A DNA stretch of 64,000 nucleotides from NCBI RefSeq assembly GCF_014200305.1, contig NZ_JACHBL010000001.1, positions 806,001 to 870,000 on the forward strand, given 5' to 3'. The DNA is from Neomicrococcus lactis. Lineage in GTDB: Bacteria > Actinomycetota > Actinomycetes > Actinomycetales > Micrococcaceae. The translations under genes were made by a program, and so were the position numbers. The notes under the pieces were generated by a model. That model made no database searches. It worked only from the letters and a program-made list of their open reading frames with translations, and had not been told where the DNA came from. Positions 13,739-23,236 of the stretch are shown here, in pieces. The stretch's first letter is position 1; the number at the start of each line of letters is the position of its first letter.

Positions 13739-13778
13739 ACAAAAAGAAGCGGGCCCACTCAATGAGTGAACCCGCTTC
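13739..13778 (-). terminator. Intrinsic terminator of the DUF349 gene
   Basis: On the minus strand, GAAGCGGGTTCACTCA pairs with the arm ending CCCGCTTC around a short loop, followed by a T-run (the A-run 13739-13745 on the plus strand). It lies about 50 bp past the stop at 13831. Confidence 0.85.
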
Positions 13779-13830
13779 CGCAGTAGCTAAGTGACGCTGA
13801 CGTCTCTTGCTACAGGACCTCTAATAAGGC

Positions 13831-15414
13831 TTAGGCAAGATCCTTGGCAGAACGCGTCAAGGTTTCCAACCAAGAACGGCGAGCGGCAAGAGCCTCTTCT
13901 GCCTGCTTGATCTTCTTCTCGTTGCCCTGAGCCTTAGCCTTCTGCAAATCATCTTCAAGATCTGCAATGGCATCTTCGAGCTGGGACAGCATGGAGTTGC
14001 TGCGAGCCTTCTTCTCAGGGTTGGAACGGCGCCACTGGTCGTCTTCGACGCCCTTGATTTCGGCCTCAACCTGGCGAAGGCCGGCTTCGATGCGCTGAAT
14101 GTCCTTACGAGGAACCTTGCCAGCAGCTTCCCAGCGCTCACGCACGGAATCAAGCTTCTTCTTGGCCTCGTTGAGGTTCTTCACGGGAAGGATGGCGCGA
14201 GCCTCTTCCAACAACGCTTCCTTGACCTTCAAGTTGACTTCGAACTCTGCCTCGACAGCCTTGTTGGCAGCCTGGCGAGCCTCAAAGAAGACATCCTGCG
14301 CTGCGCGGAAACGGGACCACAAAGCGTCGTCGTCCTTGCGGGACGCACGCTTGGACTGCTTCCACTCATCCATGAGCTTGCGGTACTCGGTTGCCGTAGC
14401 AGCCCAGTCCGTGGAGTTCTGGAGAGCTTCTGCGCGAGCAATCAAGGATTCCTTCTTTTCCTTGGCTGCCGTGTTGTCAGCATCGAGCTGGCTGAAGTAC
14501 GCGCGGCGGTGACGGTCAAACGTGGTGCGTGCACCACGGAAGCGCTTCCACAGCTCGTCCTCGGTGGCCTTGCCCAAGCGCAGGCCGGACTTCTGAGCCG
14601 TCTTCCAGGCATCAAAAAGCTCCGTCATGCGAGCGCTAGCGTTCTTCCACATCATCTGCGATGGGTCCTTGCCAGCAATCTCTTCAGCCTCGGAGACGAT
14701 TGCTTCGCGGGACTCAAGTTCCTTCGCGCGGCGCTCTTCAAGATTCTTGCGCTCTTCGTTGTGAAGGTTGGAGATCGCCAACTTCACATTTTCCAAACGA
14801 GATTCGAGAGCGGCGATATCGCCAACCATCAAACGCTCTGCCACCAAAGCGGACAGGTGCTCGGCTGCCTTGTTCATGTCGCCAGCTGGAGCCTTGGCAA
14901 CAATGCGCTGCTCCAACAACATGACCTGAGAAACGACGTCGTCGTGCTTACGCACAAAGTAAGCGAGCGCCTCTTCCTTGGTTGCGTCCGGGTACTGGCC
15001 CACAGGGAATTCCTGACCATCGACGATCACGAAAACGTGGCCGTCCTCGGTAACGCGGGCGAACTTCTCTGCTTCGTCAAGAGGCGTGGAGTAAGCCGGT
15101 GGTGCGGCCACGGGTGCCTGCGCGGGCTTCTCTTCTGCTGGCTTGACCGCAGCAGGCGACGGGTGAGGGGTTGCAACTGGCTTCGCTGCAGGCGCCTCGG
15201 TCACCTCTTCAGTTGCGGTGGCCTCTTCAGGCTCCGTCGCTACGGGCTCCGCCACAGGAGTCGCCTCTGGTGCAGATACTTCTTCGGGGGAGGACGACGC
15301 CGCAGCTTGCGTTTCCGCTTCTGCCGTTACGTTGGTCTCTTCTGACGTCGGCGATTCCGTCGACGAAGCTTCGTTCGACTGGTTGAAATCGTCGGATTGC
15401 TGACTTGTAGTCAC
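13831..15414 (-). CDS. DUF349 domain protein
   Basis: A 527-residue, probably cytoplasmic protein. The first 150 or so residues are a low-complexity Glu/Ala/Pro/Thr tail. After that come a conserved block (YSTPLDEAEKFARVTEDGHVFV) and several DUF349 repeats, recognisable as WKTAQKSGLRLGKATEDELW, MDEWKQSKRASRKDDDALW and RERWEAAGKVPRKDIQRIE, within a largely coiled-coil region. The molecular role of DUF349 is not established. GTG at 15414 is preferred because GAGAG precedes it; upstream in-frame codons would run into the hisS promoter. It is divergent from hisS, an arrangement common in Arthrobacter relatives. Confidence 0.88.
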   Translation of the reverse strand: MTTSQQSDDFNQSNEASSTESPTSEETNVTAEAETQAAASSSPEEVSAPEATPVAEPVATEPEEATATEEVTEAPAAKPVATPHPSPAAVKPAEEKPAQAPVAAPPAYSTPLDEAEKFARVTEDGHVFVIVDGQEFPVGQYPDATKEEALAYFVRKHDDVVSQVMLLEQRIVAKAPAGDMNKAAEHLSALVAERLMVGDIAALESRLENVKLAISNLHNEERKNLEERRAKELESREAIVSEAEEIAGKDPSQMMWKNASARMTELFDAWKTAQKSGLRLGKATEDELWKRFRGARTTFDRHRRAYFSQLDADNTAAKEKKESLIARAEALQNSTDWAATATEYRKLMDEWKQSKRASRKDDDALWSRFRAAQDVFFEARQAANKAVEAEFEVNLKVKEALLEEARAILPVKNLNEAKKKLDSVRERWEAAGKVPRKDIQRIEAGLRQVEAEIKGVEDDQWRRSNPEKKARSNSMLSQLEDAIADLEDDLQKAKAQGNEKKIKQAEEALAARRSWLETLTRSAKDLA

Positions 15415-15630
15415 CGCTATAACTCTCTCATTCTCGGAAGGCTCACGAGTTCGTGTGCCAACTAACACGCCCACTTTACCGATTCTCGGCGCTTTATTCT
15501 CGCTTGTTGTGAGAACAGTCTTTAGTTCGTCACCGGAAGTGCCAACTTCAAGAACAATCGCAGGCTGGACATAGAATGGGGAGGCCGAAAGACGACGACG
15601 ATAATGTCGCATGTAAGGAGCATCAATTTA

Positions 15631-16992
15631 ATGGCACGCAAAGCCTCCCTGTCAGGATTTCCCGAATGGTTGCCAGCAGAGCGCCTCGTGGAACAACATC
15701 TCTTGGACGTCTTGCGTCGCACCTTTGAGCTCCACGGTTTCTCCAACATTGAAACTCGAGCAGTGGAACCCGTTGGTCAGTTGCTCCAAAAGGGCGAGAT
15801 CGACAAGGAAGTGTACGGAGTTGGCCGTTTGCAAGCCGGCGAAGGCGAAGCGATCTCGGCAACGGACCCGAACGCTCTCGCCCTCCACTTCGACCTCACG
15901 GTGCCGTTCGCCCGTTACGTCGTAGAGAACGCCGGCTACTTGGCGTTCCCGTTCCGCCGTTACCAAATGCAGAAGGTGTGGCGTGGCGAGCGTCCTCAGG
16001 ATGGCCGATTCCGCGAATTCACGCAGGCAGACATCGACATCGTGGGTGACGGCTCGTTGCCATTCCGCTATGACGTTGAGCTCGCCCTCGTCATGATCGA
16101 GGCGCTGACCAACCTCAACATCGGTGACTTCACTGTTCGTGTGAACAACCGCAAGCTCTCCGAAGGCTTCTATTTGGGTCTTGGTCTCACTGACACGGCG
16201 GGCGTGTTGCGCAACATCGACAAGCTCGAAAAGATCGGTGCCGAGAAGGTCAAGCAACTCTTGATGAGCGAAGTCGGTGCTACGGACGAGCAGGCTGAGA
16301 AGGCTCTGGCCCTCGCAAGCATCCGCACTCCGGACACGAGCTTCGTAGAGCGCGTTCGCGAACTCGGCGTTTCCCACGAGGTCTTGGATCAAGGTCTTGC
16401 CGAGCTGGCTGAAGTGGTGGGCTCCGCCGCTCAGCGTTCCCCTGGACGCATTGTGGCCGACCTCGCGATCGCTCGCGGGCTGGACTACTACACCGGCACT
16501 GTGTACGAGACGATGATCACCGGTCACGAACAGTTGGGCTCCATCTGCTCCGGTGGACGTTATGAGTCCCTCGCCAGCAAGGGCAGCAAGACGTATCCAG
16601 GTGTGGGACTCTCGATCGGCGTGTCCCGTTTGGTGTCCCGCCTCTTGGCTACTCAGACGCTCTTGGCGAACCGTTCGGTTCCAACCGCCGTCTTGGTGAC
16701 GCTCGAAAACGATGACTCATGGAACCAGGCTCAGGATGTAGCGACCGCTCTTCGTGAACGCGGCATCCCGGTTGAGGTTGCCCCGAGCGCCGAGAAGTTC
16801 GGAAAGCAGATCAAGTTCGCTGACCGTCGCGGCATTCCGTTCGTCTGGTTCACGAGCGCTGAGAAGGGCCACGAGGTCAAGGACATCCGCTCGGGTGAAC
16901 AGGTTCAGGCTGACCCGGCCACCTGGATGCCTCCAGCTGAGGACATGCACCCGCAAATCCTTCGTCCAACCACGGACTCGGCCACGGCCTAG
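15631..16992 (+). CDS. hisS: Histidyl-tRNA synthetase
   Basis: Class II aminoacyl-tRNA synthetase that charges tRNA-His. Seen: motif 1 region (FELHGFSNIETRAVEPVGQL), motif 2 with YQMQKVWRGERPQDGRFREFTQADID, the histidine-specific loop GLDYYTGTVYE, and motif 3 (SIGVSRLVSRL). A C-terminal anticodon-binding domain follows (AVLVTLENDDS...). ATG at 15631 gives the usual N-terminus MARKASLSGFPEW; AAGGAG lies about 10 nt upstream. At 453 residues it is close to the family length. Confidence 0.95.
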   Translation: MARKASLSGFPEWLPAERLVEQHLLDVLRRTFELHGFSNIETRAVEPVGQLLQKGEIDKEVYGVGRLQAGEGEAISATDPNALALHFDLTVPFARYVVENAGYLAFPFRRYQMQKVWRGERPQDGRFREFTQADIDIVGDGSLPFRYDVELALVMIEALTNLNIGDFTVRVNNRKLSEGFYLGLGLTDTAGVLRNIDKLEKIGAEKVKQLLMSEVGATDEQAEKALALASIRTPDTSFVERVRELGVSHEVLDQGLAELAEVVGSAAQRSPGRIVADLAIARGLDYYTGTVYETMITGHEQLGSICSGGRYESLASKGSKTYPGVGLSIGVSRLVSRLLATQTLLANRSVPTAVLVTLENDDSWNQAQDVATALRERGIPVEVAPSAEKFGKQIKFADRRGIPFVWFTSAEKGHEVKDIRSGEQVQADPATWMPPAEDMHPQILRPTTDSATA

Positions 16993-17020
16993 ACCATTGA
17001 CGGACTAGACCGCTGACGGT

Positions 17021-18298
17021 TTAGCCCTCTGTCGGTTTTGGGCTGCGTTGCAAAAGCCAGCGCAACCCAAGACCGACCGCAAAGACCATTACCATCACCA
17101 AGATGCTGGTCAGTGGCAACGTGATCACGAGCGCCAAACACAGCGCCAAGCCCAGAACATTGAGCCACTTCGGCGAGAAGCGTGGACGTTCGCTGCCCGA
17201 GAGCTTGAGCGCCGAGGCATTGGCAATCGCGTAGTACAAGAGCACGCCGAAGCTTGAGAAACCAATGATCGTGGTGGGATTCGTGGCAATAATCAGCACT
17301 GCCGCAAGAAGTGCCACCATGATCTGTCCAAACCACGGCACATGATGTGACGCGCTAATGCCGCCAAACGCTTGAGGGAGATCTCCCTCGCGAGACATTG
17401 CAAGTGCGGTTCGAGAAATACCGGCAACAAGAGCCAACAAAGCCCCGAAAGCCGCAACGCCAGCAGCGACCGGTACCAACCACTCGGGCCAGCCCACAGC
17501 GCGGGAGACTTCTACCAATGGGGCCTTGCTCTCTCCAAGAGCCACGATGCCCACCCGGTGCACCGACGCTATCCACACCAGCGCATAAATCACGAACGTG
17601 ATACCCAAGGCGCCGAAGATGGCCCGCGGAATGTTCCGGCTGGGATCGCGCACTTCTTCACCCATCGTGGCAATACGTGCGTAACCGGCAAATGCAAAGA
17701 ACATCAACCCCGCGGCCTGGAAAACCAGCCACGGCGATCCGGCCAGTGAGGCAGTGAGTCGAGCTGCGTCGTCGTACTGGAAGGAAGGCCCTGTCAGCGC
17801 TACGAGAGCCAAGGTCAATAGAAGTAGGAAAACCGGGATCACCACGAGGCGGGCGGCGAATGCGGTGCGCGTGATGCCGAGCAAGTTGATGGCTGTGACC
17901 ACGAGGATGGCCGCAAGGCCGAGGTAAACGGCATAGCCTGGCGCCAAATAGAGGCCAACCGTGTAGGCCATCGCGGCGCAAGAGGCAGTTTTGCCGGTGA
18001 CGAAACCCCAGCCCGCAATGAATCCGGCAACCGGGCCGAGTTCACGGTTGCCATAGAGGTACGCGCCACCGCTACTGTGGTGCTTCATGGACAGCGCCGC
18101 CACGGCCAGTGCGTTCGCCACCGCCGTGACCGCAGCGAGCAACACGGCGATCCACCAATTCCATCCAGCCAGTGCAGCGACCGGCGCGAGCACCACGAAG
18201 ATGCCGGCGCCCACCATGGACCCCACCCCCAAATTGACGGCGTCGAAGAGTCTCAGGCTGCGGTCGAGGGAGGGAGATGTAGTGGTCACGAGGGTCAT
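17021..18298 (-). CDS. APC-family amino acid permease
   Basis: About 425 residues with roughly twelve hydrophobic segments. The APC signature is at the N-terminus: LFDAVNLGVGSMVGAGIFVVL, where GSMVGAGIF is the substrate-binding turn of helix 1. A second family mark is FFAFAGYARIATMGEEVRDPSRNIPRA in helix 6 and the following loop. The substrate cannot be told; amino acids or polyamines are likely. ATG at 18298 is chosen because it begins just before the first helix, although no strong Shine-Dalgarno is seen; the frame stays open upstream to 18472. It converges with hisS and is divergent from aspS. Confidence 0.88.
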   Translation of the reverse strand: MTLVTTTSPSLDRSLRLFDAVNLGVGSMVGAGIFVVLAPVAALAGWNWWIAVLLAAVTAVANALAVAALSMKHHSSGGAYLYGNRELGPVAGFIAGWGFVTGKTASCAAMAYTVGLYLAPGYAVYLGLAAILVVTAINLLGITRTAFAARLVVIPVFLLLLTLALVALTGPSFQYDDAARLTASLAGSPWLVFQAAGLMFFAFAGYARIATMGEEVRDPSRNIPRAIFGALGITFVIYALVWIASVHRVGIVALGESKAPLVEVSRAVGWPEWLVPVAAGVAAFGALLALVAGISRTALAMSREGDLPQAFGGISASHHVPWFGQIMVALLAAVLIIATNPTTIIGFSSFGVLLYYAIANASALKLSGSERPRFSPKWLNVLGLALCLALVITLPLTSILVMVMVFAVGLGLRWLLQRSPKPTEG

Positions 18299-18444
18299 GA
18301 TACGGAGTAAGAGTGGCCCCAAAGTGAACCGTGGGAGACTTACGGGTCCTCGAGAACCGGTAAACTCATGGGAAACTACTGCAACGGCAACTTGCGCGCG
18401 CCAATTTTGCGCCCTGTTGCTTCCACTGTTTCGAAAGGACAGCT

Positions 18445-20256
18445 TTGCTGCGCACTCATGGCCTGGGCACACTCCGGGCGGAGAACATTGGGGAAACCGT
18501 CACTCTTGCGGGCTGGGTAGCCCGTCGTCGCGACCATGGAGGTGTGGCCTTCATCGATTTGCGCGACGCCAGCGGTGTGGCTCAGATCGTGATTCGTGAT
18601 GAGGCGGACTTCCACCACTTGCGCAACGAGTTCGTTCTGAAGATCACCGGAAAGGTGGAGCGTCGCCCAGAGGGCAACGAAAACGCTGCCCTCGCTTCCG
18701 GTGACGTTGAAGTTATCGCTGACGAAGTTGTGGTGTTGAACACTGCAGCTCCATTGCCGTTCCAGGTGGACGAGCACGTAGAGGTAGGCGAAGAGGCTCG
18801 CTTGCGCCACCGCTACCTCGACTTGCGTCGCCCCACCCCGCACCGCAACATGTTGCTTCGCTCCGAAGCCAACCGGGTGGCACGCAACTTGCTCCACGAG
18901 CAGGGCTTCGCCGAAATCGAAACCCCAACGCTGACCCGCTCCACTCCAGAAGGCGCTCGCGACTTCTTGGTTCCAGCTCGCTTGGCTCCGGGATCCTGGT
19001 ACGCGTTGCCCCAGTCTCCACAGCTGTTCAAGCAGCTCTTGCAGGTGGGTGGCTTCGAGAAGTACTACCAAATCGCTCGTTGCTACCGCGACGAAGACTT
19101 CCGTGCAGACCGTCAGCCAGAATTCACGCAGTTGGATATTGAAGCCAGCTTCGTGGATCAAGAAGACATCATTGCTTTGGGCGAGTCCATTGTGAAGGCA
19201 CTCTGGAAGCTCATTGACGTTGAGATCGAAACCCCGATCCGCCGCATGACCTACGCCGAGGCCATGGAGAAGTACGGCTCTGACAAGCCAGACCTCCGCT
19301 TCGGACTCGAGCTCACCGAGCTGACCGAATTCTTCAAGGACACCACCTTCCGTGTGTTCCAGGCTCCATACGTTGGCGCCGTGGTCATGCCAGGCGGCGC
19401 TTCCCAGCCTCGCCGTACGCTCGATGCGTGGCAGGAATGGGCCAAGCAGCGCGGCGCTAAGGGCCTCGCATACGTGCTCATCCAGGAAACTGGTGAGCTT
19501 ACGGGCCCAGTGGCCAAGAACCTCACCGATTGGGAGCGCGAGAACCTCGCCGCAACCGTTGGCGCCAAGCCAGGCGACTGCGTCTTCTTCGCAGCCGGCG
19601 ACGCTTCCAGCTCCCGTGGCCTCCTCGGCGCAGCCCGCGTGGAGATCGGTCACCGCACCGGTTTGATCGACCCCAAGGACTGGGCATTCGTATGGGTTGT
19701 TGACGCACCGCTCTTCGAAGCTGCTGACGCTGCTCGCGCCGCTGGCGACGTTGCCGTGGGTGCTGGTGCATGGACCGCTGTGCACCACGCGTTCACGTCC
19801 CCGAAGCCAGAATTCATGGACACCTTCGACACCGATCCAGGCTCCGCACTGGCCTTCGCTTACGACATCGTCTGCAACGGCAACGAAATTGGTGGCGGTT
19901 CCATCCGTATCCACCAGCGCGAAGTTCAGGAACGCGTCTTCAAGGTCATGGGAATTGACGAGGAAGCAGCGAATGAGAAGTTTGGCTTCCTGCTCGAGGG
20001 CTTCAAGTTCGGTGCTCCTCCTCACGGCGGCATCGCTTTCGGCTGGGACCGTGTAGTGGCTTTGCTCGCTGGCGAAGAATCTATCCGCGAAGTCATCGCC
20101 TTCCCGAAGACCGGCGGTGGTTACGATCCGCTGACCGCAGCTCCAGCTCCTATTACGCCACAGCAGCGTAAGGAAGCCGGCGTTGACTTCAAGCCTGAGG
20201 TCAAGAAGTCCGTCAAGACGGACGAGGCTCCAGCAGAAGCAGCTGACGCCAAGTAG
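18445..20256 (+). CDS. aspS: Aspartyl-tRNA synthetase
   Basis: Class II synthetase of bacterial type, 603 residues. Order: OB-fold anticodon domain ([24 protein letters not shown]), motif 1, flipping loop ([15 protein letters not shown]), motif 2 ([22 protein letters not shown]), a GAD insertion, and motif 3 ([13 protein letters not shown]). TTG at 18445 is the start because GAAAGGA precedes it by 5 nt. The C-terminus has a charged extension ([19 protein letters not shown]). It may be non-discriminating (Asp/Asn) if the genome uses GatCAB; the window cannot show this. Confidence 0.95.
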   Translation: MLRTHGLGTLRAENIGETVTLAGWVARRRDHGGVAFIDLRDASGVAQIVIRDEADFHHLRNEFVLKITGKVERRPEGNENAALASGDVEVIADEVVVLNTAAPLPFQVDEHVEVGEEARLRHRYLDLRRPTPHRNMLLRSEANRVARNLLHEQGFAEIETPTLTRSTPEGARDFLVPARLAPGSWYALPQSPQLFKQLLQVGGFEKYYQIARCYRDEDFRADRQPEFTQLDIEASFVDQEDIIALGESIVKALWKLIDVEIETPIRRMTYAEAMEKYGSDKPDLRFGLELTELTEFFKDTTFRVFQAPYVGAVVMPGGASQPRRTLDAWQEWAKQRGAKGLAYVLIQETGELTGPVAKNLTDWERENLAATVGAKPGDCVFFAAGDASSSRGLLGAARVEIGHRTGLIDPKDWAFVWVVDAPLFEAADAARAAGDVAVGAGAWTAVHHAFTSPKPEFMDTFDTDPGSALAFAYDIVCNGNEIGGGSIRIHQREVQERVFKVMGIDEEAANEKFGFLLEGFKFGAPPHGGIAFGWDRVVALLAGEESIREVIAFPKTGGGYDPLTAAPAPITPQQRKEAGVDFKPEVKKSVKTDEAPAEAADAK

Positions 20257-20267
20257 GCATAAATGAT

Positions 20268-20308
20268 GGGCAGGTTCCCGAGTTCATAGTGAACTTGAGA
20301 ACCTGCCC
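20268..20308. terminator. Hairpin terminator between convergent aspS and dtd
   Basis: GGGCAGGTTC (20268-20277) pairs perfectly with GAACCTGCCC (20299-20308) and the loop contains a second small stem (GTTCA/TGAAC). It lies between two converging genes, so it can serve both, though T-runs are weak. Confidence 0.7.
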
Positions 20309-20344
20309 ATTGTTGTCTCTTGATACTTTGGGAAACATGGCGGG

Positions 20345-20785
20345 CTATGCCGGAAGGTCGTCCGTATCCACAATCAGCGTGAACGGCCCTGAGTTCACGA
20401 GTGACACTTCCATCTCGGCGCCAAATACGCCGGTTTCCACGCGCGCGCCGAGCTTGCGCAGGTATTCCACAAAGTATTCGTACAGCGGTTCCGAGTGATC
20501 GCGCCCGGCGGCCTTCGTCCAGGACGGCCTGCGGCCCTTGCGCACATCGCCATAGAGCGTGAATTGGCTGACCACCAGCAGGGGAGCGTTGGTCGAGGCG
20601 CACGATGCCTCATCCTCCAGCATCCGCAGATTCCAGATCTTCTCCGCCAGCACTTCCGCCTGACGTTGCGTATCCGCGGGCGTCACGCCCAGCAGCACCA
20701 GCACGCCCGGTTCATCGATCGCTCCAACAACTTCTCCCACCACGTTCACCGACGCTTGGGTCACTCTTTGGGTAACAGCTTTCAC
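20345..20785 (-). CDS. dtd: D-aminoacyl-tRNA deacylase
   Basis: A 146-residue editing enzyme that frees tRNA from D-amino acids and glycine. Both hallmark motifs are present: SQFTLYGD and NSGPFT near the C-terminus, the latter corresponding to the Gly-cisPro motif of the active site. ATG at 20785 gives the standard [13 protein letters not shown] start. Convergent with aspS, divergent from rarA. Confidence 0.95.
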   Translation of the reverse strand: MKAVTQRVTQASVNVVGEVVGAIDEPGVLVLLGVTPADTQRQAEVLAEKIWNLRMLEDEASCASTNAPLLVVSQFTLYGDVRKGRRPSWTKAAGRDHSEPLYEYFVEYLRKLGARVETGVFGAEMEVSLVNSGPFTLIVDTDDLPA

Positions 20786-20837
20786 CCTGACACGGTATCG
20801 AATATTTTCCGTGCGCCGGTGCCGATAGGGTTGAACG

Positions 20838-22259
20838 GTGAGTGATTTGTTTTCGTCGGATATTGAGGATGAGGATTACGACGACGCCAGCTCGGCTTCC
20901 AGCGCCAGCACTACGTCCCGTAGGCCTCGCTTGCCGCTGCCTGTGCGCATGCGCCCCAAGTCCATGGACGAAGTTGCGGGCCAGCGACACTTGCTCAAGC
21001 CAGGCGCTCCGCTTCGCCAGCTAGCGGGTGAAGACACCGGGGGACCGGCAGGACCGACGAGCGTCATTCTTTGGGGTCCTCCAGGCACGGGAAAGACCAC
21101 GCTTGCTCACGTCATCGCAAACCGCGAAGGCCGTAAGTTCGTTGAGCTCTCCGCCATCACCGCTGGTGTGAAAGATGTTCGCCGCGTCATGGATCAGGCG
21201 CTCCAAGACCGCGACCTGCGTGGCATCACCACCGTGCTGTTCCTCGATGAGATCCACCGCTTTAACAAGGCGCAGCAAGACGCGTTGCTTCCGGGCGTCG
21301 AGAACCGCTGGGTGGTTTTGGTGGCGGCCACGACGGAGAACCCCAGCTTCTCCGTGATTTCTCCCTTGCTCTCGCGTTCCCTGCTGCTCACACTCAAGCC
21401 GCTTGAAACTGCAGACATTCATGAACTGATTGAGCGCGCCGTCACGAGCGAACGCGGGCTAGCGGGAAGCGTCCAACTAACTCCCGAGGCGCTCGAACAC
21501 ATTGTTCGGCTCTCCGGAGGCGACGCTCGACGCGCCCTGACCGCGCTCGAAGCCGCGGCCGGCGTCGCGTGGGGCGAGGCCCATGCCAACGGAACGCCTA
21601 AGAGCGCGGACGCGAGTGGCGTCGTCGTAGTGGAAGTCACCGCCGAGCACGCCGAGCGAGCCATGGATGCCGCCGTGCAGCGCTACGACAAGAACGGGGA
21701 CGCGCACTACGACACCGCAAGTGCTTTCATCAAGTCCATCCGCGGCTCTGATGTTGATGCGGCGTTGCACTACACGGCGAAAATGCTGGAGGCGGGGGAG
21801 GACCCGCGCTTTATTGCGCGGCGCCTCATGATTAGTGCTAGCGAGGATATTGGCATGGCTGATCCCACCGCACTGCAAACAGCCGTTGCGGCGGCCCAAG
21901 CGGTACAGCTGGTGGGCATGCCCGAAGCACGGATCATTCTGGCGCAAGCCGTGGTTCATCTGGCCACCGCGCCGAAGTCGAACGCGTCCTACAACGCCAT
22001 CGGTGAGGCCATCAGTGATGTGCGCGCGGGGAAGGGCCGCGGAATTCCGGCCCACTTGCGGGACGCGCACTATCCGGGTGCCAAACAATTAGGCCACGGG
22101 AAGGGCTACATTTACTCGCACGATGAGCCTCACGGCATCGCTCATCAGCAGTACGCGCCGGACGATTTAGTGGGCAAGGACTACTACCAACCCACCGCGA
22201 ATGGAGCCGAACGCGCCATTGGGGAACGGCTCGAGCGCATCCGCCAAATCCTGCGTTAG
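20838..22259 (+). CDS. rarA: RarA/MgsA-type AAA+ ATPase
   Basis: A 473-residue replication-associated recombination ATPase of the clamp-loader clade. Walker A is GPPGTGKTT, Walker B FLDEIHR, sensor 1 ATTENPSF, arginine finger region SPLLSRS, and sensor 2 SGGDARRAL; the C-terminal tetramerisation domain ([32 protein letters not shown]) is typical. RarA acts at stalled replication forks. GTG at 20838 is taken as start. A short Ser/Asp-rich N-terminus precedes the core. Confidence 0.94.
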   Translation: MSDLFSSDIEDEDYDDASSASSASTTSRRPRLPLPVRMRPKSMDEVAGQRHLLKPGAPLRQLAGEDTGGPAGPTSVILWGPPGTGKTTLAHVIANREGRKFVELSAITAGVKDVRRVMDQALQDRDLRGITTVLFLDEIHRFNKAQQDALLPGVENRWVVLVAATTENPSFSVISPLLSRSLLLTLKPLETADIHELIERAVTSERGLAGSVQLTPEALEHIVRLSGGDARRALTALEAAAGVAWGEAHANGTPKSADASGVVVVEVTAEHAERAMDAAVQRYDKNGDAHYDTASAFIKSIRGSDVDAALHYTAKMLEAGEDPRFIARRLMISASEDIGMADPTALQTAVAAAQAVQLVGMPEARIILAQAVVHLATAPKSNASYNAIGEAISDVRAGKGRGIPAHLRDAHYPGAKQLGHGKGYIYSHDEPHGIAHQQYAPDDLVGKDYYQPTANGAERAIGERLERIRQILR

Positions 22260-22406
22260 TTTCTGGTAAGATTGATCCTCGGCTGGCAAGCAAATCCCCT
22301 TTTTTGAAGGTGGCATTGTGCTGTAGTACGAGGGCAGCGGTTGTCCCTCACTCTCCGTACGGGAGGCCAGATATGACACACACCGCAAGTACAGAAAAGG
22401 AAACAC

Positions 22407-23033
22407 GTGGCTAACAACACCCGTGCCCGCCGTAAGGTTCGCATTTCGCGTGCCCTCGGTCTTGCCTTGACTCCTAAGGCAGAAAAGTACATGGAGCGTC
22501 GCCCCTACGGTCCCGGCCAGCACGGCCGTGCCCGCAAGAAGGCTGACTCCGACTACGCAGTGCGTCTTCGCGAGAAGCAGCGTTTGCGTGCTCAGTACGG
22601 TATCCGCGAAGCTCAGATGACTCGCGTGTACGAAGAAGCAAAGCGCACCGCTGGCTTGACTGGTGAAAACATCATTGAGCTTTTGGAAATGCGTCTCGAC
22701 GCCTTGGTGCTTCGCGCCGGCTTTGCTCGCACGATCTCCCAGGCTCGTCAGCTCGTTGTGCACCGCCACATCATGGTTGACGGCGCACGCGTGGACATCC
22801 CGTCCTTCCGCGTCAAGCCAGGCCAGATGGTTCACGTTCACGAACGCTCTGAGACCATGACCCCATTCCAGGTTGCTGCCGCCGGTGCACACCGCGACGT
22901 TCTTCCTGCAGTTCCGGGTTACCTTGACGTCAAGCTTGAATCCCTTCAGGCTACGTTGGTTCGCCGTCCAAAGCGCTCTGAGGTTCCTGTAACCTGCGAA
23001 GAGCAGCTCGTGGTCGAATACTACGCTCGCTAA
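22407..23033 (+). CDS. rpsD: 30S ribosomal protein S4
   Basis: 208 residues, the normal length. N-terminal RRKVRISRALGLALTPKAEKYMERRPYGPGQHG and the S4 RNA-binding domain (RLDALVLRAGFARTISQARQLV) are clear. S4 nucleates 30S assembly on 16S rRNA. GTG at 22407 has AAAAGGA upstream. It stands alone here, away from the alpha operon, as is common in actinobacteria. The N-terminus lacks the four-cysteine zinc motif. Confidence 0.96.
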   Translation: MANNTRARRKVRISRALGLALTPKAEKYMERRPYGPGQHGRARKKADSDYAVRLREKQRLRAQYGIREAQMTRVYEEAKRTAGLTGENIIELLEMRLDALVLRAGFARTISQARQLVVHRHIMVDGARVDIPSFRVKPGQMVHVHERSETMTPFQVAAAGAHRDVLPAVPGYLDVKLESLQATLVRRPKRSEVPVTCEEQLVVEYYAR

Positions 23034-23073
23034 AACTGAGCTTTTTAGCGTCATCTTTGATGATGCAACCCTG

Positions 23074-23117
23074 ATAATGGAGTTCGTGGCACGTGCCGCG
23101 GGCTCCATTATTATTTT
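23074..23117 (+). terminator. Intrinsic terminator of rpsD
   Basis: ATAATGGAG (23074-23082) pairs with CTCCATTAT (23103-23111), with an inner GGCACGTGCC palindrome, followed by a T-rich tract. Confidence 0.85.
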
Positions 23118-23236
23118 TACTAAAAACCTGCTGAACCCGGAGGCGGTAAGGTGGGATAGCTACAAGTGTGCCCGCGCGCGCTGAGCTGGTTTTGTTTAAC
23201 GATTGGGTCCCGACCCCCGAAGGATCACGACTACAC

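Noticed and set aside
13562-13739. A short frame ending LETGCA that crosses the right terminal repeat, possibly a broken chromosomal gene
   Set aside because: It opens after a stop at 13562, has no good start, and joining the flanks at a single AAGAC does not restore a convincing gene.
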